A stretch of 64,000 bases of DNA from Brachycybe producta. Taxonomy: Eukaryota; Arthropoda; Diplopoda; Playtdesmida; Andrognathidae. The position numbers and the translations under genes are program-made. Below are positions 11,672 through 23,827 of the stretch, piece by piece (position 1 is the stretch's first letter; every line of letters starts with the position of its first letter). Where the stretch lies: positions 7,332,498-7,396,497 of the forward strand of contig JAUPFP010000005.1 in NCBI GenBank assembly GCA_036925085.1, given 5' to 3'. The notes under the pieces are model-generated. The model had not been told where the DNA came from. It searched no databases and saw only the letters and a list, made by a program, of their open reading frames with translations.

Positions 11672-13936
11672 AAAAAACTTTTAACTTATGTCTACGTATA
11701 TTACGTAGCCACTGGTCATTTATTTATTTTCTCGTTTTCATTGAAATAATCTATATGTATATGAATATTTTTTTTTCTTATATTATTTAACAATAAGAAT
11801 TGATTTTGTTATACTGAAAAGAGAAAACACAAAAAATGTAAATATAAAGTGCTTTATAAATGACAAAAATATTAATTGAATTATAATGGTAAAAAAGCCA
11901 TTATAACAAAAACAGGCCTTCCATAATAATTAATAAATTAATCACAATTTAGTTAAATTCGGTAAATTACATTGGAAAAAAAATCCGAAAATGTTTGTCA
12001 GTCAGCATGAGGGATCAGTTTGTGAAACATTTTTTCGTAAAGACAGTCGCACTTTTTCGCACTCTTCAGTCGGTAAAAACCAGCAATTTCTAATATATGA
12101 AATAATAATCATTATTTGCGTAATAAAAATGAACTATACAGGGTGGCGATGATTTAAATTATTTGAATTTTTCTTCATGATTTTTAATGATTTTTTTCCT
12201 ACTTTTTTTGATCATTTTTGCCGCCTGTTATTTTAAAATTAATTTAAGATGAAATATCTACATTTTCACATAAGATTTTTATAATCTTAGTGAAAACTCA
12301 TAATTAATTAGCATCTAGTCACAGCTTTTGTTTAAATTGATCCATATGTTGCAATAAATACTCGAAATATGAAGAAAAACAAAATAGTTAACACTAATCA
12401 GTTCAACTAGTTAAAAGTAGTTACAACCTCAACAGAGCTGTAACTTGGGCAAGACTAGTGAGACGCCAGGGGTTTACGCCCTGAGGGAGTAACTTTTTTA
12501 CCCATTCTCAACTTATGGGCCACCGTGACCAGTTTTGACCACGATTGCCCAGTTTTGCCCACGGTTGGCTGAAAGTGGGCCCGGGTTGCCGACGCACTCT
12601 GCCGGGTCCTAACCGACAAGGATCGGTCGACGCTTTTTCGACAGCAAAAAATTAGCGAGTTACGACACTGAATATTAAAGATATAGCAGTAGTTATTATT
12701 CACTATTTTTTCCGATTTCGGAGATTAACTGCAACACAAATTTTTTTCAAAACATATTTAAAATTTATTTTATATTATTTAAAAATATCAAAAAAAATAA
12801 GGCACCATTTAATGAAATAAAAAGGGTGATTTAAACAAAACATTCCGAATGAAATAAGTAATTTTCCACCTCAAAGAAATGAAGACAGCTAGCTTTTATA
12901 ATTATTGCATATAATTATATAATGATTGTTAAAGTTATGAACTTTTTATAGAATGCAAAATGTGACACCCACTTTTAGCATTGTAATAAGAGTTTAAAAA
13001 AAGTAAAGTGTCTTTGAAATAATGTTTTATGATCTACTATGCTGTTTTAAATATAAATAATTTTAGTGTTCATCATTCTATATTATCACCTTCATTCATT
13101 ATTTCCATTTAAAATTTCACTATTGTCCTTATGTTAAAATATAATAATGAAATGAAAGAAGAAAAAAAGCAATATACATTAAATTAACATATTTATTTCT
13201 AAAAGAAATATATTCATCGAATCATTTTTATCATACCGATTCTTCTCTAAATTATTAAAATCAAATTCTGATACATAAAATATATTTAGAAAAATAATGT
13301 ATTAAATATATTCCATTTATCTACTCTATTCATATTCTGTAGCAACCAAGTTACATATAGAAAATCCTTTTTTTTTTAAAAATAAATTTATTCTTCCAGC
13401 TGGTTTCTTTTCTCTTGTACATTTTTAATATTCTGATTAGAAGCCAACTTTTTCAAACGCAATCGTTAAACTCCAATATTAGCTTATCCAAACGGTGTTC
13501 AGAGAAAGGCCACATAGGAATGTTAAGAGTTCTCGGTGGGCCAAATAAAAAAAACGCTTTCAATATTTTCCATGTATATACACTGTATATACATGTAAGT
13601 ATTATATATATTATATACCGTATAATATAATATTTATATTCTATGCTCGTATATATAATATAATATAAATATGAAAAGAATGTAAGAACAAGATTTGTAA
13701 TGAGAAAATTAAAAAAATAAATTTTAGGAATATTAATATTAAATAAATAGTAGTAAAACACAAAATCTTTCGCCGACCAGAACCATAGTTTGGAGAGCCC
13801 TGTTTTTCCTAGTTTTTATTTAACTCAACATGATCGTTGTCCGTTTGCGTGGAGTTCTATTTCTCCTATTTTAAACAACTTCCCCATAAGCTGAAATTTT
13901 GTACACAGCAGCCTCTACTAGTGCGACCGGTTAATC

Positions 13937-13994
13937 TATCCTGGTCATCTCAGTCAAGGATCCTGACGGATCCTTGACTGAGATGACCAGGATA
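13937..13994. repeat. Perfect 27 bp inverted repeat with 4-base loop
   Basis: Arms 13937-13963 and 13968-13994 are exact reverse complements separated by TGAC. The stem contains CTGGTCATCTCAGTCAAGGA. It has no coding context. Confidence 0.9.
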
Positions 13995-15294
13995 CGTTAT
14001 ATGAGGATACCTTAAATAACGTACTTTTTAACAAAAATAAAAAAATTACACTCCTGTAGTCCGAAAAACAAAAAAACATGTCTGAGTAGAAATAAAAGCT
14101 AGGAACCGAAAAAAGTAATTATTTTATATTTTCTTGTTTAATATTGCCTTATACGCTTGTAGAAGTTGTTTGCCTACAGTGCACTCCGGAGGTACAATAC
14201 AAAAAGCTTATCAAGAATGCAAATTAAGTAGAAAAATGTTATAAGAACTCTGTTGGATGTTCCTGAAACGAGTTCATATTAAGAGCAAATAAAAACACTT
14301 TTAAGGGTAGATTTTCCAATTGCCATCAATCAAACGACGGGACGTCACTCCATATAAATCAAACCCATTATATTATCTAATAAAAGAAAAAAAAAAGAAG
14401 CAAAGAATGACTTGAATAAAAAAAGAAGAAAATGCGTTTCTAAATTCTGAAGATTTTTTCTTTCTGCTGAAAATCTGAATCCTATTCAACTTTTATTAAC
14501 ATTACTTGGGTTCACAGCATTATTAGTCTATCACGAAGAAGATTCGTATTTTTAATGTGGCAAAATATTGAGAAAGTAGCTCGATAGGTCCTACTCTGAA
14601 AAAAAGAGCTAGGCACAAATTCCAAAGAAGTTGAAAAATCCTATTGAAGGGTTATCAATAAAATTGATTTTTCTCTCTCTACATTTTAACCCTATTCAGA
14701 GGATTCAATTTTAGGTTCAAGTGCCCAGTTTTCGCCTTGAATTTTTACCTTAATTAACGTTTACATTTTCAAAGACGACATACTGTGCCATTGGCATATT
14801 ACTCGCACAAGTGCAAAGTTTGCCTCTAATGTCAGCACAATTTGATACTTTGCCATTAATTCTTACATAGATTGAATAATTAATTATAAATACCTTCAGG
14901 GCTTGACGTTCACCTTTAGTAAAATGTTCTTGTTTTTATCATAAAAAGTTTTCTGGAAAACAATTTTTGGGAGCAAAACAAAAACCAAAACTTACGAATT
15001 TATTATTTATTCTTTTCTATTCAGTGCTAATTTTTAAGTGGTAATAAATATTTCAGTGGTAATTTCTAATTACAGCAAAACTTACTGTAAGAAATGAGGT
15101 TGCAGTCAATCTTGAAAGAAAAAAACCAAGCATAAAGCTGCAATCACATTAGCTATACATGTATTTCAAACAAAATTCTCTGTTTTTGTCCCGTGATAAA
15201 TTATGATTGTCATATCAGAATAAATCTGCATCACTTTGCAATAGTTTTTTGCACACCGTTTAACAGAAAACGCATACTTCCGGGTTTTTAGCAA

Positions 15295-16114
15295 GACATT
15301 GTGACGTGACTGGCCCTCCTCCTTTGGCTCCGCCGTTACCGACTCGTGAGGAACTTCGTTGTTTACGACGTTGTTCCCTCTGATGAATAGGTGTAGCCGG
15401 GGTCGACTCTGTTGTCGACTGCTGCGGGCCAGCCTCTACTGATGTTGAACCTCTGGGGGTTGGGTTCACCGGGCGTGACATTTACTTGCCTTGCCTGGTA
15501 CGGCCCACAAAAAGACCGTCTTTCCTAGGGATCTTTGGATTGCTGGAGGCTCCAGGCAGAGGGACTCAGGCTGTGTCTGAGTGCCTTCTGCTGGATACTC
15601 CTCTATTTTAGGAGTACAGAAACCCAATATAGTTCAAATACACAACACTTACACAGGTTGATGTATAATAATATGTCTCTTTACTAGCTCTCTTAGTTAC
15701 ATTATTATGAACACTCTTTACATTACTGTTTTACTCTAAGTCAGAACTTAACTCTTCTTGAACTCTGTACTCTGGTTCAAGTCTACTCTGTTAATTCACA
15801 AGACTGACTGTTCTACTCAGTGTCTAAACTCTGACTGTCCTCACACTCAAGTCTCCTGGGAGTGGCAACTGTCACCTCAGGGCTTAATGATTGACCAACT
15901 GGGCCAATCATTGCCCTGGGCCGGGGATACTAAATCATAAGGAGAAATATTTTTGGGACTTATTCCCAATTTTCTCATGGTCGGACTTGGTTCCACGAAT
16001 TCTCTAGAATTCGGGCCACCCAAGTCCGAACATCTGTGCACCAAGGGGTGCCATACTGTCAAGACTAAATTTTTGACTTAAGTGTTTCACCTTCTGTTTC
16101 TACAGGGTGTCACA
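15295..16114 (-). mobile_element. LTR-retrotransposon-like fragment (putative LTR plus gag start), copy 1
   Basis: Read on the minus strand it begins TGTGACACCCTGTAG (16114 downward). It shares about 800 bases with the plus-strand copy at 44006-44815, including a short open frame starting [11 protein letters not shown] at 15481. The TGTGACA start, a leader, and a Ser/Thr/Pro/Gln-rich ORF start suggest an LTR followed by the first part of a gag-like ORF. No pol domains are present. The LTR right boundary and primer-binding site were not resolved, so the class is inference. Confidence 0.6.
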
Positions 16115-19100
16115 ACATTGTGCAATAATTCACATCAATATTTGTCGCATCTCTTGTTGTAAATTGTACTGGACTAATAATTGACAAAATTATATAAATT
16201 TACAACAATTTGTCAACTCTTCAAAAAAATGGGTCCCACCTCCCTAACCCTTAATGTTAATAAATATTACAAGAAAAATGATCACCATCGCAATTTTATG
16301 AAACTAATTTAGAAATACAGTACGTTTCAAAGATGTTATTTTTTAAAAAGTTGTTTTCAACTGATGAGACGAAAAAAAAAACAACTTATGTGTGGAACAT
16401 ACTGTATTTCCTAAAGCATTTCCTTAAGCAAGCAAAAATTCATATTTTCCCAAAATCTATATATTTAACCTACCCAGAAGTAAACAATTTTTTTTATAAA
16501 TGCTGCAACGGAAGTAAATTTGTGCTGAGCTCAGCTTGCAGGATAAACATTCTCCTAAATGATATAGTACGGTGTTTGGTTCCAAATTATAGTTATTTAG
16601 AAGTACTACGAAAAAACGAAGACAATGTGGAAAATCAGACGCTCTGCAAACACAATAGTCAAAATGCACAAAACTACATATTAGGTAAGTAAATCAACAC
16701 AATTAATAGCAAAATGCAATGCCAATGCTCAGAATGAGTACAAACCAGCTCAATCTGCATAAATTCTTGACAGCCATTATGCTGTGTTTGCAGTACGCAC
16801 ATTGCCAAAACATAGTATTAACGTGCTGGTGGTTTTGTACACTGTTTAGTAATTAATTGTTAAGGGAACCGTAAAAATGCGCGTTTTTTTAGAGTTCTAC
16901 TCTTGACAAACTAATAAACATAGGTCCAAGTCCAAATTTAACAAAAACCTTTGTAACTTGGGCAGGTGTGCTTCGACTTAATAAACCTTTGAACAGGGTT
17001 CCAATAAAGAAAACTCTCTCTTCAAGAGTACTGCATGATTTAGATTTTTTCTATGTTGAAACCCTGTTCAAGGGTTTCAATATAGTTTCCTCAAGTTCAA
17101 GTACCTAGATTTTTTCTTGAATTCGAGTCCTACATTATAGGCTGACCTCTAACCTCAACATAAAAAAGCTTTACCTGAAAATGCGTTTTTCATGTTGCTT
17201 TAGTAACTGTGCAAAATAACTGCATTTCTACTTTGCTCATATTAACAAACACATGTATGTAATAAAAAGTGGAATAGACATAGTCTTTTTTTTTCTCTCT
17301 CTCTCTAAAACAAACAGCACAAATAGGTTATGAAGTTTGTACACAAAACAACAATTACAACAAAAAGAAGAGCCCTATAAAACAATTGTAACACGGTGTA
17401 AACTGTAAATTAGGATTCCATTGGTTAAAGAAAAATACAATGTTGTTACCTCTATAATGTGGTCCACACTTTTTAATTAAAACTGGGCTTTGTAGAAGAA
17501 GATAAAACAGAGAAAATTCCATTATGCTTTTAAAGTTGATAATACCAACCTCATTTGTAATGTTGTTACCAGAGACCCGTTTTTTTTTTTCAAGTTTCCT
17601 AATTTTTTGTTGTTGTTCTAAATAAAATCGAAAATAAAAATAATAATTTGTGAGAGGAGGCACATGCAGAAAATTTAATTAGCAAAAAAGATTGCAAAAA
17701 ACGTCTCACATTCCATAGGCACATTTCGATCCTCAATAAAAATGAGAAAAATAACAACAATCCAAGATTAAGTAAGACACAAAAGGACAAAAAAATGTAG
17801 GTTTTCAAAAATGTATGAACATAGGGATTTTTTTTTCTGTGTGATTTGGTACAATTAAAAAGCTTATCTAACTATGTATATAATCTTTGCAACAAAAAAA
17901 TTGTAAAAATTCAAGAGGGGATGAGAGAATGGAAAATAAAAAATAACACCAATCGCATAAAAATATAATCCATTTCACACGAAAAATACAAAGAATTGGT
18001 TCTAAAAAAACACAATATTGGGTACTCTTGAAAAACCCATTCATCGGTATTTAACGAGAACTCTTAGTATGTATATATCTCGAATTTAATTAAAATGAAA
18101 TAATTTATACCGAAAATGGATTTAAGGGCACCAAAATTTTATACTATTTTTTGTTGTTGTATTTTGTTGTATGTGTGGAAGAGCATCAATTCATAAATTC
18201 AAAAAATAAACATTTTTTTCCCTTTGCTTGTACCCAACAATCTATCATATACAGATTATTATGTCCTTTTCATATCGATCGAGACTTTTAACAAATGTTC
18301 AATTAAAATACAAAAAAAGTCAAATTGTATCTTTGACATTTCTTATAACTTGTTAACACTCATATACTCCAATTGAAAACATTGCAAATATTAAGTTTTG
18401 TAATGATCTGATTCTGAACAAACTGAAATTGCAATCAATTAATTGCCTTTCTATATAATGAAATGGAAATATAAAAAAAGGCTCAATATCTCAAGAAGGA
18501 TACTTGACATTTAATCTTCAACTTTGATGGATATACTGTACCTGCCTCTTTGTAAGAAGAATCTCGTGATTGTCAGATGGGTTGACGAAAAATGTTGTCG
18601 TCTTGTCAAATAATAAAGGGGTAATAATAAAAGAACTCATGCATCCTTTTATTTAAACTGTTGATATCATCCCATTTCTATCAGGCTAAATGCTAAATCA
18701 ATCCTAAATTATACGTCAACTCCTCTGACGTCACAAGCTTCTTTCTCCTTACAATGAGGCAAGTATACTCACAACATAGCAAAAAATGCAAATGCTGAAT
18801 TTCCTTCTCGAATTTGGACCTAATAGTAAAAAGGTACAGAATGAAGATGGTACTTTTTTTTAGAAATAGAAAAATCTTTTACACAAATCTATAAAATAAT
18901 AAAATTAATATTTGAAAACGTTCTACTAAAATAGGATTTTGGCACCAGATTGTAACTATCCTGAACTTTTGTTTGCATAAATAATTTCTTAATTACTAAT
19001 AGATCTATTAAGAGTTTAAAATTAAATCTGAGTGATAAATAATAATAATAAAAAAATCACTTACAGTGATATTTTTAAGAAAAAGAAATAAGAGAATACT

Positions 19101-19584
19101 TTAAAATTTCCGAAATTTCTAAAAAAACAAGAGAATTCTTTAAGATTTCCAAAAATATTGGAAGAGAAAAAAGCTCTGTTTCTATCAACAAGAAAAAGGA
19201 ACTTTTTTTAAAAATTAACCTAATCTGTTTACCTATTAAAAATGTAGCATTCAGTCAACATTTGCTCAAAACATCAAAATCTATGTTATAAAGCTAGTAG
19301 TAGTTACCAATCAGTCAAGTATTGGTCAGTGTTAACCAGGATGCATTTTTGCGTGACCATGGAAACCAAAAATATTGATTATTTTTTTATCATTTTGGCA
19401 AGTTACCAATGTGTATGTTATATGCTAATAATTTTGAAAATATATAATTAAGTAGCTCTAAACTGAACAACATTCTAAAATGAGGATTTTACCATAGCAA
19501 TGGAATGTTATGAAGGTTTATTAGCAAAGAATAGCTCTGGTTACTTTATGTGCGTAAACGTATGCACAATTTTAACACCTTACT

Positions 19585-19835
19585 GTACAGCTGTAATCAC
19601 ATTTTCTATTGTTTTCCCGCAATATTTATTGCAAGAAATAAGTCAAATATTGCTATAAATCTTGCATAATTTCTTGCAAAAAAAACAACTAAGATAGCAT
19701 TTTCTGCTAGTCATTGTGCAAGAAACTACTGCAAGTATAACAAGAGTAATTATCACATTGGCAATTGCAATTGATTCAAAAACACATTGCAGTGAATCTT
19801 GCTGTAAATACTATGAACGTGATTGCAGCTCAAGG
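19585..19835. repeat. Repeat with inverted GCTGTAATCAC ends
   Basis: CAGCTGTAATCACATTTTC at the left and GAACGTGATTGCAGCTC at the right are inverted partners. The inside repeats TATTGCAAGAAA-like strings. A partial relative lies near 15125-15160 (GCTGCAATCACATTAGC). Confidence 0.5.
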
Positions 19836-21274
19836 CATTGTGCACACCATAAAGTACTGTAAGAAGCAATGCAAATTCACTCGCAAATACACATGTGCAT
19901 TGTTCAAATGCATCAAGTGACATGCGCAGTAAACTGTGACTTTACATTGATTCTGTAATTATTTCATGATGCAAACCAGGCTTTAGACAAGTTACGACAA
20001 TCTATCTCCGCTTATAAAATACCAATGTACATGTAACAATAATCAAGCTATATTTGCAATAAACTAAATAATGAACATTCTACAGCTAAATAAAATCTCA
20101 CTTCATGTATTATTAATAATAACAATGCCTAAAATAATTATTAATTTATTATGCGCAACAATGACCACACCATAAATAAGTCTATTATGGAAATTTAATC
20201 AATGTGAAGTTTTAACTTATTTATATATTTTTTAAAATGCATCCTGATTTTGTTTAACCAAATTCTCTACTGTATCCTCAACAAACAGCTAACAATTTTT
20301 TTTTCTACAACTTCATTCCAATAAGAATTTTAAATGTATCAATTTTAAAACGTTAAAGATACCAATAGAATAGCCAAACTACATTTACAAATATTTGAAC
20401 ACCTTGAACTCGGTTTTCAATGTTAATTTAAGAAAAAAAAGAAAAAAAAAAAACAACAATTATTTATAATACAGTGATGAGGAAATAGTGGTTTTGTTTT
20501 AAAAGCACTGAATAAATCTAAAACTTATAATTAGAAACCCATTTGCTCAAAATACTTATACATATATGTACAAGGGCATAACAATAATTTAAATAGTTTA
20601 AAACAATGAAAATATGTTTTTTTTTTCACATTTGAAAAGATTTTATATTTATATTTACATTAAAATGTGGGCGATTTTTTTTGTCTTTTTTATGTTTGTT
20701 GATCTTTTTTTAAAAAGATCAAAAAACTAATACATTTTTTTCTTTTCAATCATACATATGATACAGATTTATAATGGATTTTTTATATATAATATATCCA
20801 TGGAAAGAGGTTGGCTTGTTGCTTTCAGGAAAAAAAGAAACACTTCCAGAATAAAAAGAAACGGAAGTTAACAATAAGTGAAAGAATTGAAAAACAGTTA
20901 AGTTATTTCGTTTTTAAAAAAAATTAAGAAAATACATTAAAACCAGACACACAAACAAACATGTAAGAAATGTTTTAGGTTATGCACAAAAAATAAGTAA
21001 TAGAAATATGGAATCGCAAGGAGACTGAAAGCGTCATCAACTTTATCAAAGTGACTAGATTTGCAAAAAAAAAATATTGCAACCAATTTGCAGCTAATTA
21101 ATTAGTAATGCTTCTTGAGAAGAAGAAAAAAAAACAAATACAAACATAAAAACAAGAAGTGTCACTCATATCCACAACAAACTTTTACATACTCAAATAT
21201 AAAGAGCTAAAAGTGAGCAATTAAATTAGGGACAAAATAGACTTCATTTTCCCTTAAAACACCTATCATCGTCA

Positions 21275-21304
21275 TCACCACCACCACCACCACCACCACC
21301 ACCA
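21275..21304. repeat. (CAC)n microsatellite
   Basis: About nine CAC/ACC units in the putative Camta 3' flank. Confidence 0.95.
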
Positions 21305-23754
21305 TAATCATCCATTATTCGCAAACAAAAAGTGGCAGAACATTCATCCGTAACAAGTGAAAGATTCAAAAGATCCAAGTTATCAAACAACTGTACAATA
21401 TATAATAATCATAATAATAATAATTTGACTTTTTTCTTTCTCTCTTCAAAGCTATAGAAATATAATTGGACGATAAATTATCTTAAAATGTAGAAAAAAC
21501 AGAGAAGAAAAAACCTCCTTTTTTAAAAACAGCTCAAGAAAGTGCAAATATTTTTTTGTTTTAAAATTCAATAAACTTCTTAAGAAAAAGTTAAAAATCT
21601 TGAAAACGGCTTTCAATAGCCAACAAGACTGGATTTAAAAACTTCCAACATTGTTGAAGATAAATGTATTATTAACATTCAAAAAATAAAACAAAAAAAT
21701 CATTTGTTTCTCACTTCCACTTAACAGTAAATTTGTTTGCCCATTTCTTAAATGGAGAAATATTATATATATATTTATAATGTAGAAGATATAATGTTTG
21801 GATGGTACACCTACAATATACTTTTATATTTATTATTATTATTTGGTTTCTAACGTATTTGTAATTAATTAATTGATTAATGAATCAATGTTTTCTTGGC
21901 CTGATATTTCCCTTTTACACTTTTTTCTTTCTTTCAATTATGTCAAAATATGGAACGAAAATGAATTATTTTTGGTTCAATTTTTTTTAAAAATGTCTTA
22001 AGATAATCCTATGACAATATTTAATAATTGACGCGATTAAAAGTCATTTTCCACTCCTTTTTAACCTAAATGAAACGAGTTCATTGCCATTGTCTTTTCT
22101 TTTGCAAGAAATACTATCACAAATAACTTAACTTGCCATCAAGTTAACTTCAATCACCAAATGGCCATTAATAATCTACTAAATTAACTAGTGTATTATA
22201 TAAATAATTAAGATTGTCAGAAACTTGAATTTCATTCAGAAAGCATTCATCCTTTTTATATTTAAAGAAAACAAAAAGAAAAAAAAATGATAATCAATTA
22301 ATTTGAGAATTGAAAATTAAAATCAAAATTAAAATTAAATTCATAATAAAGTTAAACATAATAAATAGATTTAAAGCATGAAAAGTGTGACTAGTATATA
22401 AAAAACACATAGTTGTTTCATACTAAGAAACCAGTTCCGATTAAAAGCAGGTAATTGGTTTCTTATATTGATGTTTCGAACATAGAAAACAACGGCTTTA
22501 AAAGCAATTAAAATGGCAGTGTAATTAAAAAAAATAACTGAAAAAAGAAACAAAATGTTTAAACGATTCAATCAAATCGGTTAATCTCATTCAGCAATAC
22601 GTAAAAGCATTGTTATTATTATTATTATTAATTTTTTTTTCTTCTAAAAAGTCTCGAGAACTGGAGAAAGAAATTGTATTTCTTACAGAAACTTACAGAA
22701 GAAATAGAATTTAGAAGAGAGATACTAAAATATTTTAAGTGGTAGAGCCAACTACTATATTCATCACATTCATGAGACTAGAAAAAGCCTCGCGCATTAT
22801 TACAACCTCATATCCTCTCGACAAGTGTCGAAATCCTTCGAAGATACAATAATAATCTTCTTCCTTTAAAAACTCAACAATCTTCCTCTCATAATTAATT
22901 AACAGACACGTTTTCATAACATGAATAATTTCCAGATTAAAGATTAATCTTCAAGCTATAACATTTTTTTTTACTTTTAAAAAGAGAGAGCGATAGAGAG
23001 AATAGAAAATGTATGGAATCTATCCTAGAATAAATACTATATTATGCTAATAGTAGAAGAGTGAGAGAAATATAGATGAAAAAAGAGAAGAAGCTTCTAA
23101 AGCTCTTCGATAGAAAGAGAAAAAGAGACTAAAGAATTTAGAGCAAAAAAATATCTATCGTAAGTTTTAAAAGTTTCTATAGTTGCCAATTAAGATTGTT
23201 CGTCATTTTAAACGTCTCTTCGTTACGTTGCAAAATCAATTTGCAATTTGGTTTGAAAAAAAAACATAATAATCCTCAAGGAAGTAACTAAAACAACGAA
23301 TAAAAAAACATTGACCGCAGAAGAAAAAAACCTCGAAAATCATCTTCAAATTTGAAATTAAAAGAAAGATCGTAATAATTATTGTTGCATCTCTTCATTG
23401 CATTCCAAAATGCAAATTTGACGTATATCATTTGATTGTTTAGTTTCAAAGAACAAAACAAAATTAAAAAAACACATTGTAATAGAAGACTGTACCGTAG
23501 AAAATTGATTGAAGTTCTGGTTTTTGTCAAATTTTTGAAACCAAGAGGCAAAGAAACAAACAAACGAACAGACCGAAGCTCGATGTTACGTTTTCAAATT
23601 GATTGCCCTCGTCGTCATTTTCCTGAAATGAGTCGAATATATTTCTACAGAACAAAACATTTTAATTAGAAATCAATCATATTCACAAGAGAATTATTCA
23701 AAATAAATGTTTCTGTACCTTGTTTTCGTCAGGCAGAAAGATGTCCATGTCTTC

Positions 23755-23827
23755 CTATAATGGTGTTATGGACTGTGACATTACCAACTTCTCGCCTTCG
23801 GCAGCTAAAGCACGTTCTTTCTGTAAT
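23755..23827 (-). CDS. Camta: Camta terminal exon and stop
   Basis: Completes Lys and reads [20 protein letters not shown] then TPL and a TAG stop (23757-23755). The Lys/Glu helix continuing KNK-LQKERA parallels the charged C-terminus of other CAMTAs. The 3' UTR continues to lower coordinates with no certain end. Confidence 0.92.

Larger units (their letters stand above)
11672..23754. other. Intergenic region and Camta 3' flank: no protein gene recognised
   Basis: A 12 kb AT-rich stretch between two genes that converge tail to tail. It contains a GC-richer patch at 12440-12700, the 27 bp hairpin, LTR-like copy 1 and the (CAC)n array. The part nearest 23.7 kb is probably Camta 3' UTR, but no polyadenylation site stands out. 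Confidence 0.55.
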
